64,000 bases of DNA from UBA11540 sp045536425. GTDB taxonomy: Bacteria > Bacillota > Clostridia > Oscillospirales > Ruminococcaceae. A model generated the notes under the pieces. That model searched no databases and had not been told where the DNA came from. It saw nothing but the letters and a program-made list of their open reading frames with translations. A program made the translations under genes and the position numbers. The DNA lies in assembly GCA_045536425.1 (NCBI GenBank), contig JAZSNN010000026.1, forward strand, positions 53,188 to 117,187, written 5' to 3'. Shown piece after piece: positions 1 to 8,591 of the stretch; position 1 is the stretch's first letter; each line of letters opens with the position of its first letter.

Positions 1-1105
1 CGGTAGAGGGGTTCATAGTCTGTCCACCGCTTACAACGTAGTTCGCGCCAAGGTCTTTAAACAGCTGTGTTACACCCTCACCTGCAGCAACGGAAACAAA
101 GCCGTACTCAACCTCGGGGTCAACGGGGGCATAGTCGGGGGACTTTGCCTTTTTCTTTACAGCCTTCTGCTGTTCTGCGTGCTGCTCACGCATATTTTCT
201 ACCTTAACGGTAATAAGCTGTCCGAAGCCAAGAGCCTTCTGCAAAGCTTTTCCGGGATTGTCGGTGTGAACGTGAGTTTTTATGATTTCCTCGTCGTCAA
301 CCACAACAACGCAGTCACCGATGGTCTCGAGATAAGCGCGAAGCTTTAGGGGGTCTTCCTCGTTTTCACGCTTGATGATAAACTCTGTGCAGTATGTGAA
401 GTTGATAACCTCGTCAAACTCGCCTGCAGCGTTTCTGAAAACGTCAACCTCTTCTTCAGGGTTTTCGGAAGCGGGGGCATTGCCCTCAGAAATCATTCCG
501 TTTCCTTCGAATACACTCTTCATACCCTCAAAGATAACGCAAAGACCGCGTCCGCCCGCATCAACAACACCCGCTTTCTTGAGAACGGGGAGCATTTCGG
601 GGGTCTCGTCAAGGGTTTCACAAGCGGTTTTGTAGATGAAATCGAACATCTCGTTTGTGTCTGTAATATCGGTGCGGCCCTTTGCCTTTTCAGCGGCAAC
701 ACGCGCTACAGTGAGGATAGTGCCCTCTGTGGGCTTCATAACCGCCTTGTATGCGTTTTCAACACCGAGGTTGAGGGCGTTTGCAAGGTCAGTTGCATCC
801 GCAACTTCCTTTTTAGCAAAGCTCTTTGAAAATCCTCTGAACAAAAGCGAAAGGATAACGCCCGAGTTTCCTCTGGCACCTCTGAGAAGGGCAGAGGAAG
901 CAACCTGTGCAACCTCGCCTACCGATGCGTCATCCGAGAGCTTTTCCAACTCTTTCTTAGCGTTGGAGATGGTCATATACATATTTGTACCCGTATCACC
1001 GTCGGGAACGGGGAACACGTTTAATTCATCAACACGCTGTCTGAGATTGGAAATGTTATTTGCTCCGCTGATAATCGCGTCGCGTAAAGTCTGTCCGTTA
1101 ATCAC
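1..1105 (-). CDS. fakA: Fatty acid kinase catalytic subunit FakA (YloV/DAK family), 3' end cut by window
   Basis: The frame runs from a GTG at 1105 off the left edge, so about 368 residues are visible and the C-terminus is missing. The N-terminal ~200 residues form a DhaL-type ATP-binding domain: NVFPVPDGDTGTNM carries the magnesium-binding aspartates and GARGNSGVI follows. The remainder matches the YloV middle region. In the family this protein phosphorylates fatty acids bound to FakB carrier proteins. The codon just before the GTG is TAA, so no longer start exists in frame; an AGGAG lies 12 bases upstream. It follows yloU at 93 bp, the usual Firmicute pairing. Confidence 0.9.
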   Translation of the reverse strand, partial: MINGQTLRDAIISGANNISNLRQRVDELNVFPVPDGDTGTNMYMTISNAKKELEKLSDDASVGEVAQVASSALLRGARGNSGVILSLLFRGFSKSFAKKEVADATDLANALNLGVENAYKAVMKPTEGTILTVARVAAEKAKGRTDITDTNEMFDFIYKTACETLDETPEMLPVLKKAGVVDAGGRGLCVIFEGMKSVFEGNGMISEGNAPASENPEEEVDVFRNAAGEFDEVINFTYCTEFIIKRENEEDPLKLRAYLETIGDCVVVVDDEEIIKTHVHTDNPGKALQKALGFGQLITVKVENMREQHAEQQKAVKKKAKSPDYAPVDPEVEYGFVSVAAGEGVTQLFKDLGANYVVSGGQTMNPST

Positions 1106-1162
1106 TTAAAAAGCACACTCCTAACGTACACCCAAACTAGCCTTTGGGTGCTTCGGATAGTA

Positions 1163-1186
1163 TAGGCGCACGGAAATCCCGCGCCT
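1163..1186 (-). other. Inverted repeat between yloU and fakA
   Basis: AGGCGC and GCGCCT face each other around an 11-base loop between the two genes. There is no T-run on the minus strand, so it is more likely an RNA-processing or stability hairpin than a full terminator. Confidence 0.4.
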
Positions 1187-1198
1187 GAAATAAGCCGA

Positions 1199-1549
1199 TT
1201 ATTCGGCAATCTTGTCTACGTAAACGTTTACCTTTTGAACATCAAGCCCTGTCGCTTCCTCAACGGTGTAGCGAACCTTGTGGATAATGCTCTTGACGAT
1301 AGCGGAGATGTTAACTCCGTAAGAAACGATGATATGCATATCTATAACAAGTCTGCCGTCAACCGTGCGGATTCTAACGCCGCGGTTTATAGGGTCATCG
1401 CGACGCACCTTGGAGATGATACCGCCCGTAACCGAAAGGTCAGACATAGAAACAACACCAAAACAGCTGGACGCAGCACTACCGACGAGATTTGCGAGGT
1501 AGTTGTCGGAGATTGAAATAGTGCCGAGATGGTTCTCAAGATTTATCAT
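1199..1549 (-). CDS. yloU: Asp23/Gls24 family envelope stress protein (YloU)
   Basis: A 116-residue protein beginning MINLENHLGTISIS, with the typical Asp23 core (GIISKVRRDDPINRGVRI, then IVSYGVNISAIVKSIIHKVRYTVEEATGL) and the closing VNVYVDKI. The family is membrane-associated or cytosolic and linked to envelope homeostasis; its exact role is unclear. Two ATGs compete (1555 and 1549). AGGAGG abuts the first and stands six bases from the second, so I chose 1549. It is co-directional with fakA. Confidence 0.9.
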   Translation of the reverse strand: MINLENHLGTISISDNYLANLVGSAASSCFGVVSMSDLSVTGGIISKVRRDDPINRGVRIRTVDGRLVIDMHIIVSYGVNISAIVKSIIHKVRYTVEEATGLDVQKVNVYVDKIAE

Positions 1550-1592
1550 GAGCATCCTCCTTTTCGACTTGAATTTATACCATACAGGGAAT

Positions 1593-1621
1593 ATCATACC
1601 ACAAAAAAACGATTTTTTCAA
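1593..1621 (-). promoter_or_regulatory. Sigma-A type promoter for yloU-fakA
   Basis: On the minus strand TTGAAA and TATGAT are separated by 17 bases, about 45 bases upstream of the chosen yloU start. Confidence 0.7.
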
Positions 1622-1645
1622 TGCTTTTTTAAAAAAAGAACGACC

Positions 1646-1674
1646 TTGACAATTTGAAGCCAAGATAGTATCAT
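1646..1674 (+). promoter_or_regulatory. Promoter of tRNA-Arg
   Basis: TTGACA and TATCAT with a 17-base spacer, ending 53 bases before the mature tRNA start. Confidence 0.75.
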
Positions 1675-1727
1675 ATAAAAAGCCCCTTTTTTAAAAGATA
1701 TTTTCCCCCAAAAGATAAATAATATGT

Positions 1728-1804
1728 GCGCTTGTAGCTCAGCAGGATAGAGCATTCGCCTCCTAAGCGAAAGGCCGTGCGTTCGAATCGCGCCAGGCGC
1801 GCCA
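1728..1804 (+). tRNA. tRNA-Arg (anticodon CCT)
   Basis: A full cloverleaf. The acceptor arms GCGCTTG and CAGGCGC pair with one G-U, the D-arm carries GCTCAGCAGGATAGAGC, and the anticodon stem TTCGC/GCGAA encloses the loop CTCCTAA, which gives CCT. The T-arm has the loop TTCGAAT, and the CCA end is encoded (1802-1804). Confidence 0.95.
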
Positions 1805-1836
1805 AAACTTCCGTACACGCAAGTGTGCGGAAGTTT
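1804..1836 (+). terminator. Terminator hairpin after tRNA-Arg
   Basis: AAAACTTCCG-TACAC and GTGTG-CGGAAGTTTT fold around GCAA, directly at the tRNA 3' end, ending in a T-run. Confidence 0.8.
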
Positions 1837-1887
1837 TACTTGTTGTGCAAATCTTTGTTTTTCTCCTTTGCAGTCTTTTAAAAAATA

Positions 1888-2047
1888 TTGAAATACAATG
1901 TAAATTATGGTACACTGATAGTGCCAAACTAATTAAATATGCAAGTGGTATTTTATCTATGGTATACTATACTCTTTTGCATAATTAGTTTGGCGACTAT
2001 CGGAGTTTGCGTTTTTTGTGCAGTTACTTCGGTAGCCGCACTTTTTT
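1888..2047 (+). ncRNA. Candidate small RNA with long stem, own promoter and terminator
   Basis: TTGAAA (1888-1893) and TACACT (1911-1916) form a 17-spaced promoter. The transcript would start near 1921 and enter a long inverted repeat: GCCAAACTAATTA at 1923-1935 pairs with 1982-1994, extended inward by ATGCAA/TTGCAT and outward by GATAGT/ACTATC with one bulge. A second hairpin (2018-2041) with a TTCG loop is followed by six Ts, a normal intrinsic terminator. No coding frame with a ribosome site is convincing. The family is unknown to me; it could also be a small inverted-repeat element. Confidence 0.5.
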
Positions 2048-2144
2048 ATTTATAGGGGAATTCATAATGGGGAAGAAAAATAATATTGCGTACCTATATT
2101 TATGCCACAACAACCCTGAACTGATAGGGCTATGCCCGAAAATG

Positions 2145-2172
2145 AAGAATCCACCCTCACGGGTGGATTCTT
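2145..2172. terminator. Bidirectional terminator at the trkH 3' end
   Basis: AAGAATCCACCC and GGGTGGATTCTT are perfectly complementary around TCAC, immediately after the trkH stop on the minus strand. Confidence 0.8.
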
Positions 2173-3618
2173 TTATGCTTTTTTGCCCCAGGTGCTTGGA
2201 GAGAGTGCTATAATCAGCGGGAATATCTCCAGTCGTCCGAGAAGCATCGCAAAGGAAAGATCAATCTTTGCAATCGGGGAATAGGCGGAGTAGTTTGATA
2301 TAGGTCCTACTCCTGCGAGACCGGGACCGATGTTGTTAAAACAAGCGGCGGAGGCGGTGATGTTTGTTTCAAGGTCAAACGGCTCGAAACAAAGGATGAT
2401 AAACACCGCGACAAAGCAGAGAATGTAGATTGCAAAATAGTTGCTGACACCGCGAAGGGTGGAGTCCTCAACCTCTTTTCCCTCAAACTTAACACTCGAA
2501 ACCGAGCGGGGATGAAGCATATGCTTGAATTCTTTTTTAATAAGTTTGAAAAGGATTATAACACGGCTGATTTTAAGACCTCCTGCCGTAGACCCTGCAC
2601 ACGCACCCGAGAACATTAACAGGAACAAAATTCCCTTTGAAAGACCGGGCCAGAGGTTAAAGTCCGTGGTAGCATAACCCGTAGTAGTGACGATGGACGA
2701 AACCTGAAAAGCAGACGTTCTGACGGCATCTGAAAAACCGTCGTAGAGAGGTAAAATATCAACGGTAATTATCGCGGTAGAAACAAGAATTATACCGAGA
2801 TAGCACCACAATTCTCGGCTCTTCAGCGCAGTACCAATCTTGCCGAGAATGACGAGATAGAAAAGGTTGAAGTTTATGCCGAAAATCACCATAAACGCCA
2901 TGATGACCCATTGTATATAGGGAGAATAACTCGCGATGCTGTCACCCCTGATACCGAAACCGCCCGTACCTGCAGTACCGAAAGCGTGAACGATACTATC
3001 AAAAACGGGCATATTTCCGCACAGCAGGAAGATAATCTCAATGAACGTCAAGGCAATGTATATCAAATACAATATCTTTGCAGTGTCCTTGATTTTCGGC
3101 AACAGCTTTCCGACAGTGGGACCCGGCACCTCCGCGCGCATAAGGTGAATTGAACGGTCGGAAACGTTTGGAATGATTGCCATAACGAAAACGAGAACTC
3201 CCATACCGCCGACCCAGTGGGTGAAGCTTCGCCAGAACAAAAGTCCGTGGCTCATCGACTCAACATCGGAGAGAATCGAAGCACCGGTCGTCGTGAAACC
3301 GCTGACTGTTTCGAAGAATGCATCGATATAAGAGGGAATTTCACCGCTTATATAAAAGGGCAAAGCACCCACAAGACTCATCGCAATCCAAACGAGCGAA
3401 ACGGTGACAAAACCTTCTTTTGCGTAGATAACCTGATTTTTCGTTCTGCACAAAAGCATCAGCAAACCGCCCGAAACAAGCGCAATGCCGATAGTGATAA
3501 GAAACGCGGTCAGACAGGACTCACTGTATATGGCAGAAACTATAAGCGGTAACACAAGCAGAACCGCCTCGGTCACCAGCATCTGTCCGATTGTAGAGAA
3601 AACCATTTTACGATTCAT
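2173..3618 (-). CDS. trkH: Potassium uptake protein TrkH/KtrB family
   Basis: A 481-residue polytopic membrane protein that forms the ion-conducting pore of a Trk/Ktr potassium system. Selectivity-filter-like segments are visible (SGFTTTGAS, FGTAGTGGFG, STTGYATTDF, FNNIGPG), as expected for the four pore repeats. The start is MNRKMVF at 3618, with GAGG seven bases upstream. A longer frame upstream overlaps trkA and has no ribosome site. It begins 10 bases after the trkA stop, so the channel and its regulator are one operon. Confidence 0.93.
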   Translation of the reverse strand: MNRKMVFSTIGQMLVTEAVLLVLPLIVSAIYSESCLTAFLITIGIALVSGGLLMLLCRTKNQVIYAKEGFVTVSLVWIAMSLVGALPFYISGEIPSYIDAFFETVSGFTTTGASILSDVESMSHGLLFWRSFTHWVGGMGVLVFVMAIIPNVSDRSIHLMRAEVPGPTVGKLLPKIKDTAKILYLIYIALTFIEIIFLLCGNMPVFDSIVHAFGTAGTGGFGIRGDSIASYSPYIQWVIMAFMVIFGINFNLFYLVILGKIGTALKSRELWCYLGIILVSTAIITVDILPLYDGFSDAVRTSAFQVSSIVTTTGYATTDFNLWPGLSKGILFLLMFSGACAGSTAGGLKISRVIILFKLIKKEFKHMLHPRSVSSVKFEGKEVEDSTLRGVSNYFAIYILCFVAVFIILCFEPFDLETNITASAACFNNIGPGLAGVGPISNYSAYSPIAKIDLSFAMLLGRLEIFPLIIALSPSTWGKKA

Positions 3619-3628
3619 ACTTTCGCCT

Positions 3629-4987
3629 CTACTCAATAATGTCGGACAAACTGTTAAGACGTTTGCCTTCGGCAATGATAACCACTCTGTCGTCGGGGAG
3701 AATGACGTCAAAGCCCGATGGGATAATGGCTTTTCTTCCGCGGATGATACCGCCGATAAGAACGCCTTTGCGGATTTTCATATCTTTGAGCGGAACGTTG
3801 AGAATACTGCAGTCGGGACGAACGATAAACTCCAGAGCCTCGACCTCGCTGTCCATCAGCTTGTAGAGAGTTTCCACCTCGCTGTCGAGCGAGTTTTGAA
3901 GTGCTCTTGCATAACGCAGAACAACGTCGGAAACAATCTTTTTAGGTGAAATTATGGTATCGAGTCCAAGTCGCTCCGCCATCGGAGTAAACTCGTCGCG
4001 GTTGATTTTTGTGATTACCTTCGGCACCTTCTGCTCGTGAGCAAAGTAAGAGATGAGAATGTTTTGTTCGTCGGTGCCCGTCAGCGAGATGAAAGCGTCC
4101 GCCGAGCCAAGACCCTCTTCCAAGAGAAGCTCCTGCTGTGCGCCGTCACCCTGAATGATAACCGCCTCGGGAAGCACCTCGCACATCTTTTTGCAGCGCT
4201 CGTGGTTTTTTTCGATGATGGTAACCGAGTTTCCGCTGTTCAAAAGCATCTTGGTAAGGTAATATGCCGTGCGACTTGCGCCGAGAATCATAACCCGCTT
4301 TGCCTGCTTCTGTGTTTCGCCGAGCATCTTCAACAGTCTTGCGATTTCACTGCGGGTAGTGGTAACGCCGATTTTGTCGCCGCCCTTTAACACGAAGCTT
4401 CCGTCGGGGATATAGACCTCGCCCTCGCGCTTGACTGCACAGATAAGGTAGTTTGCCTTGTATTTTTTCTTGAGCTCTGCAAGCGACATACCGTCGAGCT
4501 GGGAATCGGGCTTTAAAAGAAGCTCGACAAGTTCAAAGGTTCTGCGCGAGAAGGTGTCAACCTTGACCGCAGAGGGAACCTTCAGAAGATCATAAAGCTC
4601 CTGCGCCGCCAAAAGCTCGGGATTTATCGACATCGAGAGGTTTAGATGCTGTTTCAAGAAACCGAGGCTCGAGTCGTTGTATTCGGGGTTTCTGATACGC
4701 GCAATGGTGTGACGCGCACCCATCTTCCTTGCGAGGAAGCAGGTGAGCATATTAAACTCATCCGAGCCCGTCGCCGCGATAACGAGGTTAGCCTTCTCGA
4801 CACCTGCTTCGGAAAGGGTGTCGCAGTCGGTACCGTTTCCGCCAACGACCATAACGTCGTATATATTATTTATTTCGGTGGTAACAGCGGGGTCAACGTC
4901 CACAGCAGTCACGTTGTGACCCTCTGCCACAAGACTTGCAATAAGTGTAGTGCCAATCTTACCGCAGCCTACAACGATGATATTCAT
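3629..4987 (-). CDS. trkA: Trk system potassium uptake regulator TrkA (two RCK units)
   Basis: A 452-residue cytosolic protein with two Rossmann RCK_N domains (VVGCGKIGTTLIASL near residue 5 and MILGASRTAYYLTKML near residue 230), each followed by an RCK_C part. It binds NAD(H) and nucleotides and gates TrkH. AAGGAG lies upstream of the ATG, and the gene is first in the trkA-trkH pair. Confidence 0.93.
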   Translation of the reverse strand: MNIIVVGCGKIGTTLIASLVAEGHNVTAVDVDPAVTTEINNIYDVMVVGGNGTDCDTLSEAGVEKANLVIAATGSDEFNMLTCFLARKMGARHTIARIRNPEYNDSSLGFLKQHLNLSMSINPELLAAQELYDLLKVPSAVKVDTFSRRTFELVELLLKPDSQLDGMSLAELKKKYKANYLICAVKREGEVYIPDGSFVLKGGDKIGVTTTRSEIARLLKMLGETQKQAKRVMILGASRTAYYLTKMLLNSGNSVTIIEKNHERCKKMCEVLPEAVIIQGDGAQQELLLEEGLGSADAFISLTGTDEQNILISYFAHEQKVPKVITKINRDEFTPMAERLGLDTIISPKKIVSDVVLRYARALQNSLDSEVETLYKLMDSEVEALEFIVRPDCSILNVPLKDMKIRKGVLIGGIIRGRKAIIPSGFDVILPDDRVVIIAEGKRLNSLSDIIE

Positions 4988-5020
4988 ACAAACACTCCTT
5001 TATGGATGGATGTTTAGCCC

Positions 5021-5049
5021 ATTGTACCACATTTATAATAAAAATTCAA
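5021..5049 (-). promoter_or_regulatory. Promoter of trkA-trkH
   Basis: On the minus strand TTGAAT and TACAAT with a 17-base spacer, about 35 bases upstream of the trkA start. Confidence 0.75.
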
Positions 5050-5061
5050 CAGGACAAAAAA

Positions 5062-5091
5062 CTCGCGCGTCTGAGTTTTCAGACGCGCGAG
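5062..5091 (-). terminator. Terminator of rpsT
   Basis: A GC-rich stem of 13 pairs, CTCGCGCGTCTGA against its complement with a 4-base loop, followed on the minus strand by TTTTTTG. A smaller hairpin (CATCTTCT/AGAAGATG near 5137-5155) lies between it and the gene. Confidence 0.85.
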
Positions 5092-5179
5092 GTGTTATAT
5101 TTTTTGTTTTGATCAACGACTGCAGTCGTTTAATATCATCTTCTCGCAGAAGATGAGGAAATTGCCGTATCAAGCGTTA

Positions 5180-5443
5180 TCAAACAGAAGCTTTGTTGAG
5201 CTTGCAAGCAAGGCTTGACTTTTTTCTGGAAGCGCAGTTCTTGGAAAGAACTCCCTTAGCGGCAGCCTTGTCAATTGTCTTAACAGCGAGCTTTACAGCA
5301 TCGTTCTTGTCTGCTGCGTTAGCCTCGATAGCTGCATCAGCCTTTTTGAGAACGGTCTTGAGATTTGTTTTTACAGCCTTGTTGCGCTCGTTCTTTGTAG
5401 CGTTAACAAGAACTCTTTTCTTAGCTGATTTAATATTCGGCAC
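5180..5443 (-). CDS. rpsT: 30S ribosomal protein S20
   Basis: 87 residues, normal for S20, very rich in Lys and Ala, with PNIKSAKKRV at the start and the conserved SRKKSSLACKLN at the end. It binds 16S rRNA during small-subunit assembly. The start is a GTG at 5443 with AAGGAGG upstream. S20 genes in several bacteria use non-AUG starts, which in E. coli is tied to autoregulation. Monocistronic here. Confidence 0.95.
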   Translation of the reverse strand: MPNIKSAKKRVLVNATKNERNKAVKTNLKTVLKKADAAIEANAADKNDAVKLAVKTIDKAAAKGVLSKNCASRKKSSLACKLNKASV

Positions 5444-5621
5444 AGTCACACACCTCCTTGCTTTAATGCATAGATGACGCAAAACGTCACAGTACCACCT
5501 ATCATAACACTAAATTTTGAAAAAATCAAGTACTTTTTTAAATTCAGTGCAAATAGTTTTTTGTATGATAACAAAAGCTGTGCAGATAATACCTATTATA
5601 TGGTGTTTGAGGGGTGATACG

Positions 5622-6047
5622 GTGCAAAGAATCAGCAAAAAGAGTGTTCTTTTGTGGAGAATCAGACTTTCTGTTGTCACAGTAGCAGTATCCGCGACAG
5701 CTTTTTTGCTTCTTCCCCAAAAACTCGCAACCTTTGTTTTTGCGATAGTGACGGCAGCGTTTTGCTTTTTCTTTTTCTTCTACTTTCCGAGGAAATACAA
5801 AAACGCCGCCTTTTTTCTCGAAAACGGACTGATTTGCATAAAAGGCGGGGTTATATATAAGGTGAAAAGATATATCGCGCCCGAAAATGTACAGTATATA
5901 ACCTTCTTTGCCACCCCTCTCGAACGGCTTATGGAAATCTACAGCGCGAGGATTCTTGCCTCGGGCGCGACGGGACAGATTCCCTGCCTTGACAAAGAGG
6001 GGAGAAAGGCACTTTTGAGGCTTGTCAGGAGAGAATATGAACTATAA
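5622..6047 (+). CDS. Bacterial PH-domain membrane protein (YdbS-like)
   Basis: 141 residues: two N-terminal membrane helices (about residues 12-55) and a bPH2 domain (about 60-140) with LENGLICIKGGVIYKVKRYIAPENVQYITF. The GTG at 5622 follows GAGGGG at suitable spacing; the frame upstream has no ribosome site. It overlaps the next, larger PH-domain gene by 11 bases, the ydbS-ydbT arrangement of Bacillus. Molecular function is unknown. Confidence 0.8.
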   Translation: MQRISKKSVLLWRIRLSVVTVAVSATAFLLLPQKLATFVFAIVTAAFCFFFFFYFPRKYKNAAFFLENGLICIKGGVIYKVKRYIAPENVQYITFFATPLERLMEIYSARILASGATGQIPCLDKEGRKALLRLVRREYEL

Positions 6048-7437
6048 AACCACCCACCCCGCGCTGATATTCGAAGGAATCTACAAGCTCATATTCCTGC
6101 TTGTCATTCCGCTTGTGCGTGGATTTGTCGCAACGCTCGACGGTGGGCTCTATCGGTGGCTTCGCGGGGCGTGGGCAGACGTCGCGGTGCTTTTTGTGAT
6201 ACTCACGGTGGCGGTTTTGCGCTGGTGGCTGACACGCTATGCCTTCGACGGTAAAAACATAGCCTTTAGAGGCGGACTCTTTTTGTATACAGATAGACGG
6301 ATACCGATAGAAAGGCTCACCTCCGTAAATTTCGAAGCACCTTGGTACTACCGCCCTTTTTCTGCGGTGAGGGTGCGGTTTGACACCCTTGCAAAAACGG
6401 GTCGCCACGCTGATATAAGCCTTGTCCTTTCAAAAAGCGAAGTGCAAAGGATTCTCTCCGCGCTTTTCAGCGAAAAGGAAAATCCCCCAAAAGCCTATTC
6501 ACCCAAGCTCAAAAACGTCGTGATAATCTCCGCCTTTGTGTCAAACTCGCTTGTCGGAGCGGGTCTTGTCCTCGCGTTTTTCGCAAGGGTAGGGGCGGTT
6601 TTGGAAAAGGATTTACTGGGAAATTTCAAACAGATTCTCACCCTTGATTCCCGCAGAATTGTCACCGCTGTGGCGATAATAATTGCTCTGGGTTGGGTCA
6701 CCGCTTTTTGCATAAATCTCGTTCGCTATACGCGCCTGACCCTTTCCAGAGACGAGGACACCCTTGTCATCCGTGGCGGAGCTGTTACCCACCGCACCGT
6801 GCTAGTCAGGGTGGATAGCATAGATTTTATAAATATGCAACAAGGACTTTTCACGCGGATTCTCGGACTTTACACCGTCTTTTGTCACAGCGCGGGTGTG
6901 GGGAAAAAGAGAGGGGATTTGACCGCCTTGACCCCCGCAGGCAACGGCGTGGAACTCGACAGGAAATTCAAAATGCTTTTCCCCGAATTTGAGCGGTCAA
7001 AAATCACCCTAAAGCCACCTAAAAAATCGCTTCTCCGCTTTGTTGCAGACCCGCTGTGGCTGTTAGCTCCCACCTTGATAGTGGCGATAATAGCGGATAA
7101 ACTCAACCTAGAGGTAGTTTCTACCCTCGCATTTTTTGTCAGCATACCTGCAGTCTGGTGGCTTTTGGTAAGGGTTGCAGACCTCATCACCTCGGGAATA
7201 GGGGAAAACGAAGCCTCGCTGACCCTCAGATATTCAACCCTCTTCAAGCTGAACACCGTAATAATCCCCCGAAAAAAGATTGTAGCGGTAAAATTCAGAC
7301 AAAGCCCCTTCCAACGACTTGACAAAAGGTACGATATTTTTGTATATTCAAAAGGGGAGAGACCTCACCGCCACCGCATCAGAAACGTGGACGGAAAAAC
7401 CGCAAAAAAGCTTTTGAGGATGAGAAAAGATGGCTAA
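6037..7437 (+). CDS. Bacterial PH-domain membrane protein (YdbT-like, triple bPH2)
   Basis: 466 residues with three membrane-pair plus PH-domain units, each marked by a motif like RRIPIERLTSVNFE, VRVDSIDFINMQQGLF or IPRKKIVAVKFRQSPFQRL. The start is MNYKTTHP at 6037 with AGGAG seven bases upstream; an in-frame ATG at 6022 lacks one. It overlaps its neighbours on both sides (11 and 8 bases), so three genes are translationally coupled. YdbT was tied to resistance to some bacteriocins in Bacillus; its role here is unknown. Confidence 0.85.
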   Translation: MNYKTTHPALIFEGIYKLIFLLVIPLVRGFVATLDGGLYRWLRGAWADVAVLFVILTVAVLRWWLTRYAFDGKNIAFRGGLFLYTDRRIPIERLTSVNFEAPWYYRPFSAVRVRFDTLAKTGRHADISLVLSKSEVQRILSALFSEKENPPKAYSPKLKNVVIISAFVSNSLVGAGLVLAFFARVGAVLEKDLLGNFKQILTLDSRRIVTAVAIIIALGWVTAFCINLVRYTRLTLSRDEDTLVIRGGAVTHRTVLVRVDSIDFINMQQGLFTRILGLYTVFCHSAGVGKKRGDLTALTPAGNGVELDRKFKMLFPEFERSKITLKPPKKSLLRFVADPLWLLAPTLIVAIIADKLNLEVVSTLAFFVSIPAVWWLLVRVADLITSGIGENEASLTLRYSTLFKLNTVIIPRKKIVAVKFRQSPFQRLDKRYDIFVYSKGERPHRHRIRNVDGKTAKKLLRMRKDG

Positions 7438-8410
7438 CAAGAAAAAGAAAAAGAAGCAGTCGCTTGTCAACTGGCGCTTTGTGATAATATCGTCGATAAT
7501 TCTGTCTGTCGCGGCGATAATAACGATGGCAGATTTCCTTTCCCTTCCGTCGTTTGTGCCGACGTGGGATGAGGTTGGCGACACCCTCGAGGATATAAAG
7601 CAGGATATTGCCGACAACTACGATATTCCCGAGCTTAAAAACGACAAGGAACTCAAAATACACTATATAAACGTCGGTCAGGGGGATTGTATCCTCATTC
7701 AGTACGACGGTAAAAACGCGCTGATAGATTCGGGCGATGCCGGTGCCGCAAAGAAGGTCATCACCTACCTCAACGAAGCCTCTGTGGCAGAGATTGACAC
7801 CTTGGTAATAACCCACCCCGACGCCGACCATATCGGCTCGATGAGCAAAATCATCGACAACTACGACATCGGCTCGGTCTATATGCCGCCACTCGGAATC
7901 GACCTTGTTCCCACCACAAACGCGTATATAAATATGCTCACCTCAATAGCGCAAAAGGGACTGAAAATCGAGCTCAAAGAGGCAGGCGACACCATAAAAT
8001 TCGGCGATCTTAGGTTTAACTGCGTGGCACCCCAAGGCGACTTCGCATCCTTGAATAACAGCTCCATCGCCTTCAAGCTCGTATACGGCGAAACCTCGTT
8101 TTTGTTCACGGGAGATATGGAAAAAGAGTCGGAAAAATCCACAATGATAAAGCACTACGACGTGTCTGCCGATGTTTTGAAGGTTGCCCACCACGGAAGC
8201 GACAGCTCAACGACAGAGGTGTTTTTGGAGGCGGTTTCTCCTAAGATAGCAGTAATCTCGGTAGGCAAAGATAATAGATACAAGCATCCTGACGAAAGCG
8301 TTTTACAGGCTCTGAACGAAAAAGGTGTCAAGGTTTACCGCACCGATCTCGAGGGAGATATAGTGATAATCTCCGACGGCAAACAGCTCGACGTAACAAC
8401 CCAAAAATAA
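7430..8410 (+). CDS. ComEC/Rec2-like metallo-beta-lactamase-fold hydrolase, membrane anchored
   Basis: 326 residues: a basic start MANKKKKKKQ, one membrane segment (about 15-35), then an extracytoplasmic MBL domain beginning LKIHYINVGQGDCILIQ. The metal-binding motif is THPDADHIGS, with VAHHGSDSS and IVISDGK later. It resembles the hydrolase part of ComEC without the DNA channel, a common stand-alone family in Clostridia. The substrate is unknown; a phosphodiesterase or nuclease is the usual guess. Confidence 0.85.
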   Translation: MANKKKKKKQSLVNWRFVIISSIILSVAAIITMADFLSLPSFVPTWDEVGDTLEDIKQDIADNYDIPELKNDKELKIHYINVGQGDCILIQYDGKNALIDSGDAGAAKKVITYLNEASVAEIDTLVITHPDADHIGSMSKIIDNYDIGSVYMPPLGIDLVPTTNAYINMLTSIAQKGLKIELKEAGDTIKFGDLRFNCVAPQGDFASLNNSSIAFKLVYGETSFLFTGDMEKESEKSTMIKHYDVSADVLKVAHHGSDSSTTEVFLEAVSPKIAVISVGKDNRYKHPDESVLQALNEKGVKVYRTDLEGDIVIISDGKQLDVTTQK

Positions 8411-8591
8411 CTGTTGATTTTCAACAAAACCCAAAACAAAAACAATGTGGGTTTAACACTAATTACAAAAAGCAGAATTAAAGGCAAAATTTTTAAAAGT
8501 TGTTCTTGTTTTTTTAACGAAAATAGTATAAAATAACAATGACCATTTAAAATGGGTAAATGTGGATAATAATTTTTGGAGGTATATCAAT

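Noticed and set aside
1618..1818. 66-codon minus-strand frame
   Set aside because: It overlaps tRNA-Arg in antisense; the peptide resembles the usual false tRNA-antisense protein.
2007..2213. 68-codon plus-strand frame
   Set aside because: It starts inside the terminator hairpin of the candidate small RNA and runs through the bidirectional terminator into trkH.
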